Positions 18,211 to 26,376 of a stretch of DNA of 64,000 bases are shown here, piece by piece. The stretch spans positions 109,253 through 173,252 of the forward strand of contig NZ_UAUI01000005.1 of assembly GCF_900455735.1 (NCBI RefSeq), read 5' to 3'. Source of the DNA: Rhodococcus wratislaviensis. GTDB lineage: Bacteria > Actinomycetota > Actinomycetes > Mycobacteriales > Mycobacteriaceae. Position 1 is the first letter of the stretch. The number at the start of each line of letters is the position of its first letter. A program made the position numbers and the translations under genes. The notes below the pieces were generated by a model that made no database searches, was not told the DNA's origin, and was given only the letters and a program-made list of their open reading frames with translations.

Positions 18211-19122
18211 GTGACTGCATTCCGGCTGAACGACACCCCGCTCCTGTCCCGCTCCGCTGTCGGCCGGGCCGAGGAATTGCGTTCGGACACGGACGCGCTG
18301 CGAGCGGGCTGGCGGGATGCGCTGCTGCTGCGCGTCAATCACCGCGGACAGGTGCGGGTGGGCGACGAGGGCCTGGTGTTCGCGGACGCCACCGAACTCG
18401 GCCCCGAACCGCAACGGGGGGCGGTGTTCCTCGGCATCCGCAAGGACCGGCACGTGTGGGCGGTGCGAGTGCAGGCGCTGACCGGCGAGCTGGCCGATCT
18501 CCGGACGCTGGGCGGGACGCTGGACGACGCGGACGCCGGCGTGCTCACCGGGGCCCTCGCGATGCTCAACTGGCACGACAGCGCAGGCTTCAGCGCACTC
18601 GACGGCGCCCCGTCGGAGCCGACGATGTCGGGGTGGTCGCGGATCTCGACGAGCACCGGGCACGAGGAATTTCCTCGCACCGATCCGGCGGTCATCTGCC
18701 TCGTGCACGACGGCGGAGATCGGGTCCTGCTGGCCCGGCAGCCCACGTGGCCGGCGCGGCGGTTCTCGATCCTGGCCGGATTCGTCGAGGCCGGCGAATC
18801 GCTCGAGACGTGCGTCGTCCGGGAGATCAAGGAAGAAGTGGGTGTCGACGTCCGTGACGTCCGCTACCTCGGTAGCCAGCCGTGGCCGTTTCCCCGTTCG
18901 GTGATGATCGGGTTCGCGGCCGTGGGCGATCCCGACGCCCCGCTGACGTTCGCGGACGGCGAGATCGCCGAGGCCCGCTGGTTCACCCGGGACGAGGTGC
19001 GCACGGCACTCGAACTCGGCGACTGGGCGTCGGACACCGACGCCCCGCTGCTGCTCCCGGGTTCGATTTCCATCGCGCGCGGAATCATCGAGTCCTGGGC
19101 GGGAGCAGCGACGGAGTCCTAG
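18211..19122 (+). CDS. nudC: NAD(+) diphosphatase NudC
   Basis: A 303-residue Nudix hydrolase that would cleave NAD(H) into NMN(H) and AMP and may also remove NAD caps from RNA. The Nudix box is GFVEAGESLETCVVREIKEE (continuing VGV), followed by the NudC-specific SQPWPFPRSVMIGF. PRTDPAVICLV marks the start of the catalytic domain. The zinc ribbon that precedes this in E. coli NudC is absent: FSALDGAPSEPTMSGW has no cysteines. The GTG start 18211 is 20 bp after the channel gene. The TAG stop shares a CTAG tetranucleotide with the convergent mycoredoxin stop. Confidence 0.95.
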   Translation: MTAFRLNDTPLLSRSAVGRAEELRSDTDALRAGWRDALLLRVNHRGQVRVGDEGLVFADATELGPEPQRGAVFLGIRKDRHVWAVRVQALTGELADLRTLGGTLDDADAGVLTGALAMLNWHDSAGFSALDGAPSEPTMSGWSRISTSTGHEEFPRTDPAVICLVHDGGDRVLLARQPTWPARRFSILAGFVEAGESLETCVVREIKEEVGVDVRDVRYLGSQPWPFPRSVMIGFAAVGDPDAPLTFADGEIAEARWFTRDEVRTALELGDWASDTDAPLLLPGSISIARGIIESWAGAATES

Positions 19123-19373
19123 ACGCCGAGGAGCTTCTTGACCTGCGACAACGACGGGTTGGTCGCGGTGCTGCCGTCGGCGAACTTGACGGTGGGGACG
19201 ACGTGGTTGCCGCCGTTGACGCTGCCGACGAACTCTGCCGATGCCGGATCGTCCTCGATGTCGATCTCCACGTAGCCGATGCCGGATTCGTCCAGCTGCG
19301 TCTTCAGGCGCCGGCAGTAGCCGCACCAGGTGGTGGAGTAGATGGTCAGGGCGGGGGTGTCGGTAGCAGTCAC
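19119..19373 (-). CDS. mrx1: Mycoredoxin-1-like glutaredoxin
   Basis: An 84-residue thioredoxin-fold oxidoreductase with the active site TTWCGYCRRLK and the cis-proline motif HVVPTVKFADG. Mycoredoxins reduce mycothiol mixed disulfides in actinobacteria that use mycothiol instead of glutathione. The CGYC motif, the length and the position between nudC and uvrD2 (as Rv3198A) all agree. The start is GTG 19373. The stop shares CTAG (19119-19122) with the nudC stop. Confidence 0.93.
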   Translation of the reverse strand: MTATDTPALTIYSTTWCGYCRRLKTQLDESGIGYVEIDIEDDPASAEFVGSVNGGNHVVPTVKFADGSTATNPSLSQVKKLLGV

Positions 19374-19453
19374 GGCGGATATAACACCACGACTCCGTCG
19401 TGTGTTCCCACTGCGGTGTTCGTCCGCTTCGCGCCGTGTCGGTTGCCCCTGTC

Positions 19454-21592
19454 ATGATGGACGCCATGTCAGCAGCCGGCGCAGCAGAGGTGACGAGTAC
19501 CGGTCTCGATCCCGAACAGTCCGCAGCGGTACTCGCTCCCCGGGGTCCGGTGTGTGTGCTGGCGGGGGCAGGAACAGGGAAGACCCGGACCATCACCCGG
19601 CGTATCGCGCACCTCGTGGCCAGCGGACACGTCGCGGCGGGGCAGGTGCTGGCGGTGACGTTCACGGCCCGCGCGGCAGGCGAGATGCGCGGCCGGCTGC
19701 GCAGCCTGGGGATCGGTGACGGGGGAGCGCAGGTCCAGGCGCGCACGTTCCACGCCGCCGCGCTGCGACAGCTGAGGTACTTCTGGCCGCAGGTGATCGG
19801 CGACACGGAGTGGCGGCTGCTGGACCGCAAGTTCGCGGTCGTTTCGTCCGCCGCCGGGCGGGTCGGGCTGTCCACCAGCACGGAAAGCGTCCGCGACCTG
19901 GCGAGCGAGATCGAGTGGGCCAAGGCCTCGCTGATCGCGCCGGAGGACTACCCGCGAGCGGTGGCGAAGTTACGCCGGGAGGCGCCGGTCGACGCCGCGA
20001 AGGTCGCCGAGGTGTATCACGGCTACGAGCAGCTCAAGGCCCGCGGCCAGGACGGGATGCTTCTCGACTTCGACGATCTCCTGCTCCACACGGCGGCGGC
20101 CCTCGAGGAGCATTCGGCTGTCGCGGAGGAGTTCCGCGACCGTTACCGGTGCTTCGTCGTGGACGAGTACCAGGACGTCACTCCGCTGCAGCAGCGTGTC
20201 CTCGACGCGTGGCTCGGGGAGCGGGACGATCTCACCGTCGTCGGTGACGCCAACCAGACCATCTACTCCTTCACCGGCGCCACACCCAATTACCTGCTCG
20301 ACTTCTCGCGCCGGTTCCCCGAGGCCACCGTCGTGCGTCTCGAGCGCGACTACCGATCGACCCCCGAGGTGGTGTCGATGGCGAACCGGGTGATCGGAGC
20401 GGCCCGCGGCAGGATCGCGGGCACCCGTCTGCAGCTGATCGGCCAACGCGATTCCGGGCCGGAGCCGAGTTTCGTCGAGTTCGACGACGAGCCGGCGGAG
20501 GCCGCCGGGGTGGCGCGCACGATCAAGCGGCTCATCGCGTCCGGCACGCCGGCCGCGGAGATCGCGGTGCTGTACCGGATCAACGCCCAGTCCGAGGTGC
20601 ACGAGCAGGCGCTGACCAAACTCGACATCCCGTACCAGGTGCGCGGCGGAGAAGGGTTCTTCACGCGAACCGAGGTGCGCCAGGCGGTGGCGGCGCTCCG
20701 CCAGGCCGCAGGCCGCGACGACCTGCCGGATGCGGTCGGCGCCGACCTGGTCACGCTCGTCCGAGCCGTCCTCGCCCCGCTGGGGCTGACGGACGCGGAA
20801 CCGGCGGGTGCACAGGCTCGCGAACGGTGGTCGTCGCTGTCGGCGCTGGTCGCGCTCACCGAGGAACAGCTGACCCAGGACCCGGAGTTGACCCTCGACG
20901 CGCTGTTGCGCGAACTGAGTCTGCGGGCCGAGGCACGGCACCCACCCGTCGTACAGGGTGTGACACTCGCGTCCCTGCACGCCGCCAAGGGGCTCGAGTG
21001 GGACGCCGTGTTCCTCGTCGGGCTCACCGACGGAACGCTGCCCATTCAGCACGTGCTCGGCGACTCCAACTCGGCACCGGACGAAGCGGCCGTCGAGGAG
21101 GAGCGCCGGTTGCTGTACGTCGGCGTGACCCGCGCCCGGGAGCACCTGCAGATGTCGTGGGCGCTGTCCCGGAACGAGGGCGGCCGCAAGTCGCGGCGTC
21201 GTTCGCGGTTCCTGCACGGACTCATCCCCGAAGATTCCCCTGCCTCGCGGATCGCGGCGCCCGTCAAGAGCAACAAGAAGCGTCCACGGTGCCGGCTGTG
21301 CGGAAAACCGCTGATCGGGACGACCGCGACCATGCTCGGTCGCTGCGAGGGGTGCCCGTCGAACGTCGACGTCGAATTGCTCGAATCGCTGCGGTCGTGG
21401 CGGCTGGAGAAGTCGCGGGAGCTGAAGGTCCCGGCGTACGTGGTGTTCAGCGACAACACGTTGACGGCCCTCGCCGAGCAGCGGCCGCAGGACGATCGCG
21501 GGCTCGTCGCGATCCCCGGGATCGGTGCGAAGAAGCTCGAGCAGTTCGGCGAGGACGTCCTCGGTGTGATCAAGGGAAGCGGTAGTCCCTGA
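19454..21592 (+). CDS. uvrD2: ATP-dependent DNA helicase UvrD2
   Basis: A roughly 712-residue SF1A helicase. Walker A is [15 protein letters not shown] (about residue 40), Walker [14 protein letters not shown] (about residue 237), motif [18 protein letters not shown], then [16 protein letters not shown] and [17 protein letters not shown]. After the motor comes a tetracysteine motif, CRLCGK...CEGC (21293-21356, C-x2-C-x14-C-x2-C), then a C-terminal HRDC domain ([17 protein letters not shown]). This layout is diagnostic of actinobacterial UvrD2, which is essential in mycobacteria. ATGs at 19454, 19457 and 19466 are all possible; none has a clear ribosome site. Confidence 0.95.
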   Translation: MMDAMSAAGAAEVTSTGLDPEQSAAVLAPRGPVCVLAGAGTGKTRTITRRIAHLVASGHVAAGQVLAVTFTARAAGEMRGRLRSLGIGDGGAQVQARTFHAAALRQLRYFWPQVIGDTEWRLLDRKFAVVSSAAGRVGLSTSTESVRDLASEIEWAKASLIAPEDYPRAVAKLRREAPVDAAKVAEVYHGYEQLKARGQDGMLLDFDDLLLHTAAALEEHSAVAEEFRDRYRCFVVDEYQDVTPLQQRVLDAWLGERDDLTVVGDANQTIYSFTGATPNYLLDFSRRFPEATVVRLERDYRSTPEVVSMANRVIGAARGRIAGTRLQLIGQRDSGPEPSFVEFDDEPAEAAGVARTIKRLIASGTPAAEIAVLYRINAQSEVHEQALTKLDIPYQVRGGEGFFTRTEVRQAVAALRQAAGRDDLPDAVGADLVTLVRAVLAPLGLTDAEPAGAQARERWSSLSALVALTEEQLTQDPELTLDALLRELSLRAEARHPPVVQGVTLASLHAAKGLEWDAVFLVGLTDGTLPIQHVLGDSNSAPDEAAVEEERRLLYVGVTRAREHLQMSWALSRNEGGRKSRRRSRFLHGLIPEDSPASRIAAPVKSNKKRPRCRLCGKPLIGTTATMLGRCEGCPSNVDVELLESLRSWRLEKSRELKVPAYVVFSDNTLTALAEQRPQDDRGLVAIPGIGAKKLEQFGEDVLGVIKGSGSP

Positions 21593-21636
21593 ACGACTCC
21601 CACGCCGCAGGGGAGTAGCGCGCATCACTGCAGGTC

Positions 21637-21674
21637 AAAAATAGGTTGTGCGGTTCTGGAGAATTGCCTACTGT
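21637..21674 (+). promoter_or_regulatory. whiB7 promoter with WhiB7-type AT-rich element
   Basis: AAAAATA (21637-21643) lies directly before GGTTGTGC. The latter gives a -35 TTGTGC (21646-21651), a 17-nt spacer and a -10 TACTGT (21669-21674). An AT-rich patch next to the -35 is the established recognition feature of WhiB7-SigA autoregulated promoters in mycobacteria. It lies about 70 bp before the leader ORF. Confidence 0.7.
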
Positions 21675-21741
21675 GGTTTCAGTGCGCGGGGAGACCCGTG
21701 TGGTTCACATCGGATCGAGAAGAAATGGAGGTGGCAGTGAA

Positions 21742-21906
21742 ATGACGAAGTTCCAAGCACATGAGACGGCAGTCGCTGCTGCCTCCGCACTGTTCGGCAT
21801 GAACGCGGCGGAAACGGCACCGGCGATTGTCTGGTCGGCAGCCCGTCGTCGTCCCGCAGCAGCAGTCGAGTCCGTGTATCGGAGTTGTCGAGGAATCCCT
21901 CGGTAG
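21742..21906 (+). CDS. Leader ORF (uORF) upstream of whiB7
   Basis: A 54-codon ORF starting ATG 21742 with a GGAGG site (21727-21731) upstream. It encodes MTKFQAHETAVAAASALFGM and ends in an Arg-rich segment (SAARRRPAAAVES, then SCRGIPR). No family is recognised. It sits between the whiB7 promoter and the attenuator hairpin, and its stop codon falls in a small stem-loop (CGGTAG/CTACCG). By analogy with mycobacterial whiB7, translation of this leader probably senses ribosome stalling by antibiotics and controls read-through into whiB7. The product need not be a functional protein. Confidence 0.68.
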   Translation: MTKFQAHETAVAAASALFGMNAAETAPAIVWSAARRRPAAAVESVYRSCRGIPR

Positions 21907-21962
21907 ACCAACTCCTACCGTCTTTTCAAGGCCACGGACCCGCATCGCGGACCGTGGCCTTT
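21901..21962 (+). promoter_or_regulatory. whiB7 attenuator: two stem-loops after the uORF
   Basis: The first hairpin pairs CGGTAG (21901-21906, containing the uORF stop) with CTACCG (21915-21920), followed by TCTTTTC. The second pairs AAGGCCACGG (21928-21937) with CCGTGGCCTT (21952-21961), a perfect 10-bp stem with extra inner pairing, followed by a short T stretch. The second looks like an intrinsic terminator about 100 bp before the whiB7 start. This is the arrangement expected for ribosome-mediated attenuation. Confidence 0.75.
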
Positions 21963-22064
21963 GTAGTTCGAGCACCCTTCCCGCTCGCAGCCTCGGCTCT
22001 GGTTCGCACCCATTTCATCGAACCGAAGAGATTGACCGTCGCAATGAGAGCAGAGGAGAAGGAC

Positions 22065-22385
22065 GTGTCTACCGTGACATGCCGAGGGGTATCCGAAACC
22101 TCAACCGCCGCAAGCGGATTTGTTCAGATAGTGTCCGCGCGTGGTGACCTGCCCTGCCGGGTCGATGATCCCGACCTGTGGTTTGCGGACTCTCCCACCG
22201 AGCTGGAACAGGCGAAGGCGCTGTGCGCGTCCTGCCCGATCCGCTCCCGCTGCCTCGACGCGGCCCTCGATCGGGGTGAGCCGTGGGGCGTGTGGGGTGG
22301 GGAGATCTTCGACCAGGGTGTCGTGATCGCCCGCAAGCGTCCCCGGGGACGTCCGCGCAAGACTCAGACTCTGGTCTGTGCGTAG
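22065..22385 (+). CDS. whiB7: Transcriptional regulator WhiB7
   Basis: A 106-residue redox-sensitive WhiB-family regulator of intrinsic antibiotic resistance. Fe-S ligand cysteines are in LPCRVDDPDLWF and CASCPIRSRC. The WhiB signature is EPWGVWGGEIFDQG, and the AT-hook that reads AT-rich promoters is KRPRGRPRKTQ. GTG 22065 is chosen because GAGGAGAAGGA lies just upstream and the resulting N-terminus (VSTVTC) aligns in length with other WhiB7 proteins. ATG 22044 is the alternative. It is expressed from its own promoter through a leader ORF and attenuator, and is followed by a strong hairpin. Confidence 0.95.
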   Translation: MSTVTCRGVSETSTAASGFVQIVSARGDLPCRVDDPDLWFADSPTELEQAKALCASCPIRSRCLDAALDRGEPWGVWGGEIFDQGVVIARKRPRGRPRKTQTLVCA

Positions 22386-22409
22386 GAACCGGTACGGGGC
22401 GGGAGAATT

Positions 22410-22460
22410 CGGGCGTTCGCCGGGCCACTCACACGAGTGGGCCGGGCGGACGCCCGTTCT
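22410..22460 (+). terminator. Hairpin terminator after whiB7
   Basis: A long imperfect inverted repeat: CGGGCGT (22410-22416) pairs with ACGCCCG (22450-22456), and CCACTC (22425-22430) with GAGTGG (22435-22440). TTCTGTGTGTT follows. It lies between the convergent whiB7 and ABC1-kinase genes and may serve both. Confidence 0.65.
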
Positions 22461-22470
22461 GTGTGTTCGG

Positions 22471-23826
22471 TCAGACGGTGTCTTCGTCCTCGGGGGCGGG
22501 CTCGGCGAACCCGGGGAGCCACCGCGTGAGGATCTCCATGTACGGCGCGTATGCGTCCAGCTGAGCGCAGATTCCCACCGAGCCGACGAGAACCCGGAAG
22601 ATCATCAGATACTCCGCCGGCAGATTCAGTGCCCGTGCCGTCCGGAACTGCGCACTGTTGAAGTCGGTCGCGGAACCCGCGGCCTTCTGCAACCAGGCGC
22701 GGGTGAAGTGGAACGATTCGGTACGGATCGGGTCGGTGACCGGACGCAGGTAGTCCGCGATCTCCTTGTCGGTGACCGTTCGGCCCGGCAGAACGAATCC
22801 GTTGGCGTGCAGCAACTCCGTCAGTTCGTCGAACTGCTCGTGGAGCGCCAGCCGGACCATGGCCCCGAGCACCGGGGGAAGGCCGTGCGGAAACGGTGCC
22901 GCGGCACCGAAATCGATGACACCGAGGCGGCCGTCGCTGTGCAGCATGAAGTTACCCGGATGCGGGTCGCAGTGGAGCAGGCCGACGCGGGTGGGGGAGG
23001 CGAAGTGGAACTCCGCGAGCAGTGCGCCCGCGGTGTTGCGTTCTTCGGGGGTGCCATCGGCGATGATGGCGGACAGCGGCTTCGCCGACATCCATTCGGT
23101 GACCACCACCTTGGGGGCACTCGCGACCACGTGCGGAATCGCGAACTGCGGATCGCCGTCGTACACCTTGGCGAAGCGGCGCTGATTGTTCGCCTCGATG
23201 CGGTAGTCGAGTTCTTCCTCGGTGCGGGCCGTGAACTCGTCGATGACCGGGCGCACGTCGACGCCCGGCATGACCGAGGCGAACAGACCCGCGAACCGGC
23301 CGAGCGTCTTCAGGTCGGCGCGCAGGGCTTCGTCGGCGCCCGGATACTGAACTTTGACGGCCACGTCACGACCGTCGGCCCACACCGCGCGGTGCACCTG
23401 GCCGATGCTGGCCGATGCGGTCGGGGTGTCGTCGAACGACTGGAATCGGTCACGCCACTTGGTACCCAGCTGCTGGTCGAGCATTCGGTGGACGGCCCGC
23501 GCGGGTAGGGGAGGCGCCTGCGCCTGCAGCTTGTTCAGCGACTCACGGTACGGTTCCGCGAACTCCTCGGGGATCGCCGCCTCCATGACGCTGAGCGCCT
23601 GCCCCAGTTTCATGGCGCCGCCCTTGAGTTCGCCGAGGACCGCGAACAATTGCTCGGCGGCCTTCGCGCTCAGCTGGGCGTCGATCTCGTCCTTGTCGCC
23701 GCCGGTCAGCTTCCGGCCGAAGCCCATCGCAGCACGCCCCGCGATCCCCAACGGGATGCTCGCGAGTTTGGCGGTGCGGGCGGAACTCCTGCGGGGGATG
23801 TCGGACACCCCACCATCATGCATCAT
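22471..23826 (-). CDS. ABC1/UbiB-family atypical kinase
   Basis: A 451-residue protein of the ABC1 (ADCK/UbiB) family. The family-specific KxGQ motif is in GGAMKLGQALSVMEAAIPEE, followed by ASIGQVHRAVW (Ala-rich nucleotide loop), VAVKVQYPG (ATP-binding Lys), HCDPHPGNFMLHSDG (catalytic loop) and GVIDFGA (metal Asp). It lacks the C-terminal transmembrane pair of true UbiB. These proteins act as ATPases or kinases on lipids or small molecules; the target in actinobacteria is unknown. ATG 23826 overlaps the stop of the E1-like gene (ATGA), so the two are translationally coupled. It is the Rv3197 equivalent. Confidence 0.93.
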   Translation of the reverse strand: MMHDGGVSDIPRRSSARTAKLASIPLGIAGRAAMGFGRKLTGGDKDEIDAQLSAKAAEQLFAVLGELKGGAMKLGQALSVMEAAIPEEFAEPYRESLNKLQAQAPPLPARAVHRMLDQQLGTKWRDRFQSFDDTPTASASIGQVHRAVWADGRDVAVKVQYPGADEALRADLKTLGRFAGLFASVMPGVDVRPVIDEFTARTEEELDYRIEANNQRRFAKVYDGDPQFAIPHVVASAPKVVVTEWMSAKPLSAIIADGTPEERNTAGALLAEFHFASPTRVGLLHCDPHPGNFMLHSDGRLGVIDFGAAAPFPHGLPPVLGAMVRLALHEQFDELTELLHANGFVLPGRTVTDKEIADYLRPVTDPIRTESFHFTRAWLQKAAGSATDFNSAQFRTARALNLPAEYLMIFRVLVGSVGICAQLDAYAPYMEILTRWLPGFAEPAPEDEDTV

Positions 23827-24716
23827 GACCGAAGCCTGTTCGATTCGCCCACAGCGGGTGCCAGGTACGTGCAGCTGCAGCTCGCGTGCCGCGGCCAGCG
23901 CCGGGTCACCAGCCGGTGCGCGCCGAGATCGATCTCGAGCGTCGCGTCGAGGCTGCTGGGCGGCGCACCTCGCGGTGCGGCCAAGACGGCCTCGAGCTGG
24001 CCGAGTGCGACCGCGGCCGTGGCCATGATCACGGCGGGGCTGGCGTGCCCGACCGCCCCGAGTAGCTGAGCGGACAGGTGCGGCCAGTCCTCGTCGTACG
24101 CGGCGCGGAGGAGGTCGGCGCACCGCAGGCAGCTGGTGTGGCCCGGGAGCACGAGCGGGCCGACCACACCACGACCGTCACGCAGCCGGACCTGCAGGTG
24201 CGGTATCCCGTTCTGGACCAGATCCGCGACGAGCCGAGGTTCCGCCACCAGGTCGTCCGCGAGCACGACGCACAGGGCGTTCCACCGCCGGACGTCGGCG
24301 TCGGCGGAATATCGGAAGGAGCGTGAAACCCGGATTCCGCTGTCCGTGAGCCCGGCCGACACCGCATCCGACAGCGGTCCGCGCCCGTGCACGCGGATGG
24401 TGATCGTGTCCGCGACGGGTGACGTGCCGGCGACATCGATCAGCCCGGCCCGGTCGAGATCGCCGAGAAGCTTCGACACGTCCGTGGGCGCCAGGCCGTA
24501 CCCGACGGCAGTCCACAGGATGTGCGGCCGCGAGTTCTTGCCGTCGAGCAGTCGGACGACGGCGAGGAGTTGCTCGGTCCGGACCCCGGGCGGCGGCGAG
24601 AGAACGAGCGCGCGCTCGGGATCCCAGCCGAACTGCACGCGCCCGTCGGGGCGGACGAGTACGGCGATCCGGGGATCGAGAGTGACACCGACGTGGGGTG
24701 TGGGCTGGATGGTCAC
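23823..24716 (-). CDS. E1-like / TOMM cyclodehydratase-type protein (Rv3196-like)
   Basis: A roughly 297-residue protein resembling the E1-like and leader-binding parts of TOMM cyclodehydratases. The N-terminal winged-helix-like half has VTLDPRIAVLVRPDGRVQFG and TDVSKLLGDLDRAGLIDV. The Rossmann-like half has TIRVHGRGPLSDAV. Four cysteines in HTSCLRCADLLRAAYDEDWP and ASCSCTYLAP fit the structural zinc site of E1 enzymes. No precursor peptide or YcaO partner is visible nearby, so classical thiazole/oxazole formation is not supported. The start is uncertain: GTG 24716 gives the usual length; GTG 24773 is further upstream. It is coupled to the ABC1 kinase. Confidence 0.78.
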   Translation of the reverse strand: MTIQPTPHVGVTLDPRIAVLVRPDGRVQFGWDPERALVLSPPPGVRTEQLLAVVRLLDGKNSRPHILWTAVGYGLAPTDVSKLLGDLDRAGLIDVAGTSPVADTITIRVHGRGPLSDAVSAGLTDSGIRVSRSFRYSADADVRRWNALCVVLADDLVAEPRLVADLVQNGIPHLQVRLRDGRGVVGPLVLPGHTSCLRCADLLRAAYDEDWPHLSAQLLGAVGHASPAVIMATAAVALGQLEAVLAAPRGAPPSSLDATLEIDLGAHRLVTRRWPRHASCSCTYLAPAVGESNRLRS

Positions 24717-24765
24717 ACGCTGAGGATCGCAGGCCACACGCGGGCGTCGGCCCGGAAAACACGGG

Positions 24766-24816
24766 TTGTCCACAGGCCGAAACGTACTTCGACCTGTGGG
24801 TTTCCCGTTATCTACA
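24766..24816. promoter_or_regulatory. Two DnaA-box-like sequences
   Basis: TTGTCCACAG (24766-24775) matches the actinobacterial DnaA box TTGTCCACA. TTATCTACA (24808-24816) differs from TTATCCACA by one base. They sit 33 bp apart in the gap between the DUF2342 gene and the E1-like gene. Two sites are too few for an origin; this could be a DnaA-regulated region or chance. Confidence 0.35.
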
Positions 24817-24835
24817 AACTGGTGGGATCAGGTGG

Positions 24836-26263
24836 TCAGGATTCGGACTCGTCGTCCTTGCCGGACTTGCCGCGTTCGGCCTCCTCGGCCCGCTCGCGGG
24901 CCTCGGTTGCCTCCAGCTGCGCCATCGGATTGTCGAAATCGCCGCCGTCGCCGCCGCCGAGTACACGTTGGACGAACGCATCCGGGCTGTCGAGATCGGA
25001 CGAGTCGGGCAACAGGTCGGGGTGTGCCCACACACCGTCACGGGCGTCGACGGTCGACTCGGACGTGAGGCGAGTCCACAGCTGCGCGGCCTCCCGGACC
25101 TTTCGGGGACGCAGTTCGAGTCCGACGAGCGTGGCGAACGTCTGCTCGGCGGGTCCGCCGGTCGCACGCCTCCGGCGCAGCGTCTCACTGAGGGCCGCGA
25201 CACCGGGGAGGCGGTCGTTCAGCGCCGACGCGACGACGACCTCGACCCAGCCCTCGATGAGGGCGAGCAGCGTCTCGAGTCGCTCGAGTGCCTGCTTCTG
25301 CTCGGGTGTGGTCTGCGGTTCGAACGCCCCCTGCTGCAGGATGTTCTCGAGCTGCGACGGATCGGTCAACGCGGACGGGTCGAGTCCCTTCGCCATGTCC
25401 TCGATGGCCGAGAAGTCCATCGTGATGCCGCGGGCGTACTCCTCGACGGTGGCGAGGAGACGCTGACGCAGCCACGGGACGTGGCTGTACAGGCGCTGGT
25501 AGGCGGCCTCACGCGCGGCGAGGAAAACGAGGATTTCGCGGTCGGGCTGCTCGAGCCCCTTGCTGAACCGCTCCACCGCAGCGGGAAGCAGTGCGCCCGT
25601 GCCTGCCGGACCGAGGGGGAGACCGATGTCGGTGGAGGTGAGTACCTCCTTCGACAGCTGGCCCAGGGCCTGGCCGAGCTGGGAGCCGAACGCGAGGCCA
25701 CCCATCTGGCTCATCATGCCGATCATCGGGCCTGCCATCTGCTGCGCTTCTTCGGGCAGTCCCTGCACCCACATGCCGGACACCTTCTCCGCGACGGGGT
25801 CGCACAGCCGCTTCCAGGTGTCGAGGGTGTTGTCGAGCCAGTCGTTGGGCGTCCACGCGACCGTCTTCGTCGCGCCCGCGGGCAGCGTCGTCGCGGCGTC
25901 GAGCCACAGTTCGGCGAGCCGTGACGCATCGGCGATCGCCTCGGAGTTGCCCTGGGTGATGGGTGCGACGGACCCCATCTGCTGGCGCGCAAGTTTCTTC
26001 GCGATCTCGTAGTTGACCGGGCCGGTCTGCTCACCGGACCCCATCGACGTGCCCATCCCGCTCAGCATCTGGCCGAACTGGGTCAGCATCTGGCCGAGGG
26101 CGGCCGGGTCGAAGCCCCCGGCGGGGAAACCACCCGCCCCGAAACCGAAGTCGCCGGAACCGCCCGCGTTCTGGTCGCGGTCGGGCCCGTTCTGATCCCC
26201 CGTGTTCTTGTCACGATCGGGATCATCGTCGGGTTTGGAGAAGCCGAAGGGCGGATTGCTCAT
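24836..26263 (-). CDS. Zincin-like protein of the DUF2342 / putative hydrolase family (Rv3195-like)
   Basis: A 475-residue cytoplasmic protein. It has a low-complexity N-terminus rich in Asp, Asn and Gly (residues 1-60), then the conserved all-helical core: PVNYEIAKKLARQQM, MMSQMGGLAFGSQLGQALG, ILVFLAAREAAYQRLYSHVP, GLDPSALTDPSQLENIL and EGWVEVVVASAL. The C-terminus is acidic. The family is annotated as zinc-dependent metalloprotease-like, but I see no canonical HExxH here and the helix has REAAYQRL, so peptidase activity is unproven. It is the first gene of a probable three-gene transcript with the E1-like and ABC1-kinase genes, and divergent from the Lon-like protease gene. Confidence 0.85.
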   Translation of the reverse strand: MSNPPFGFSKPDDDPDRDKNTGDQNGPDRDQNAGGSGDFGFGAGGFPAGGFDPAALGQMLTQFGQMLSGMGTSMGSGEQTGPVNYEIAKKLARQQMGSVAPITQGNSEAIADASRLAELWLDAATTLPAGATKTVAWTPNDWLDNTLDTWKRLCDPVAEKVSGMWVQGLPEEAQQMAGPMIGMMSQMGGLAFGSQLGQALGQLSKEVLTSTDIGLPLGPAGTGALLPAAVERFSKGLEQPDREILVFLAAREAAYQRLYSHVPWLRQRLLATVEEYARGITMDFSAIEDMAKGLDPSALTDPSQLENILQQGAFEPQTTPEQKQALERLETLLALIEGWVEVVVASALNDRLPGVAALSETLRRRRATGGPAEQTFATLVGLELRPRKVREAAQLWTRLTSESTVDARDGVWAHPDLLPDSSDLDSPDAFVQRVLGGGDGGDFDNPMAQLEATEARERAEEAERGKSGKDDESES

Positions 26264-26376
26264 GACTCAACGGTACAAGGCGCATGGTTCCGTGGCTGTC
26301 CACCACGTCACGCTGACGGCGAACACGCGGACGGCCGACAGTCGTGTCCGCCGGTTCGCGCTCTACGCTGGTCCAG

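Noticed and set aside
22378..23508. 376-codon ORF opposite the ABC1 kinase gene
   Set aside because: The kinase motifs on the other strand are complete; this frame has no recognisable domain.
23823..24716. TOMM (thiazole/oxazole peptide) biosynthetic cluster
   Set aside because: Only the E1/leader-binding-like protein is present; no YcaO, dehydrogenase or precursor peptide was found around it.
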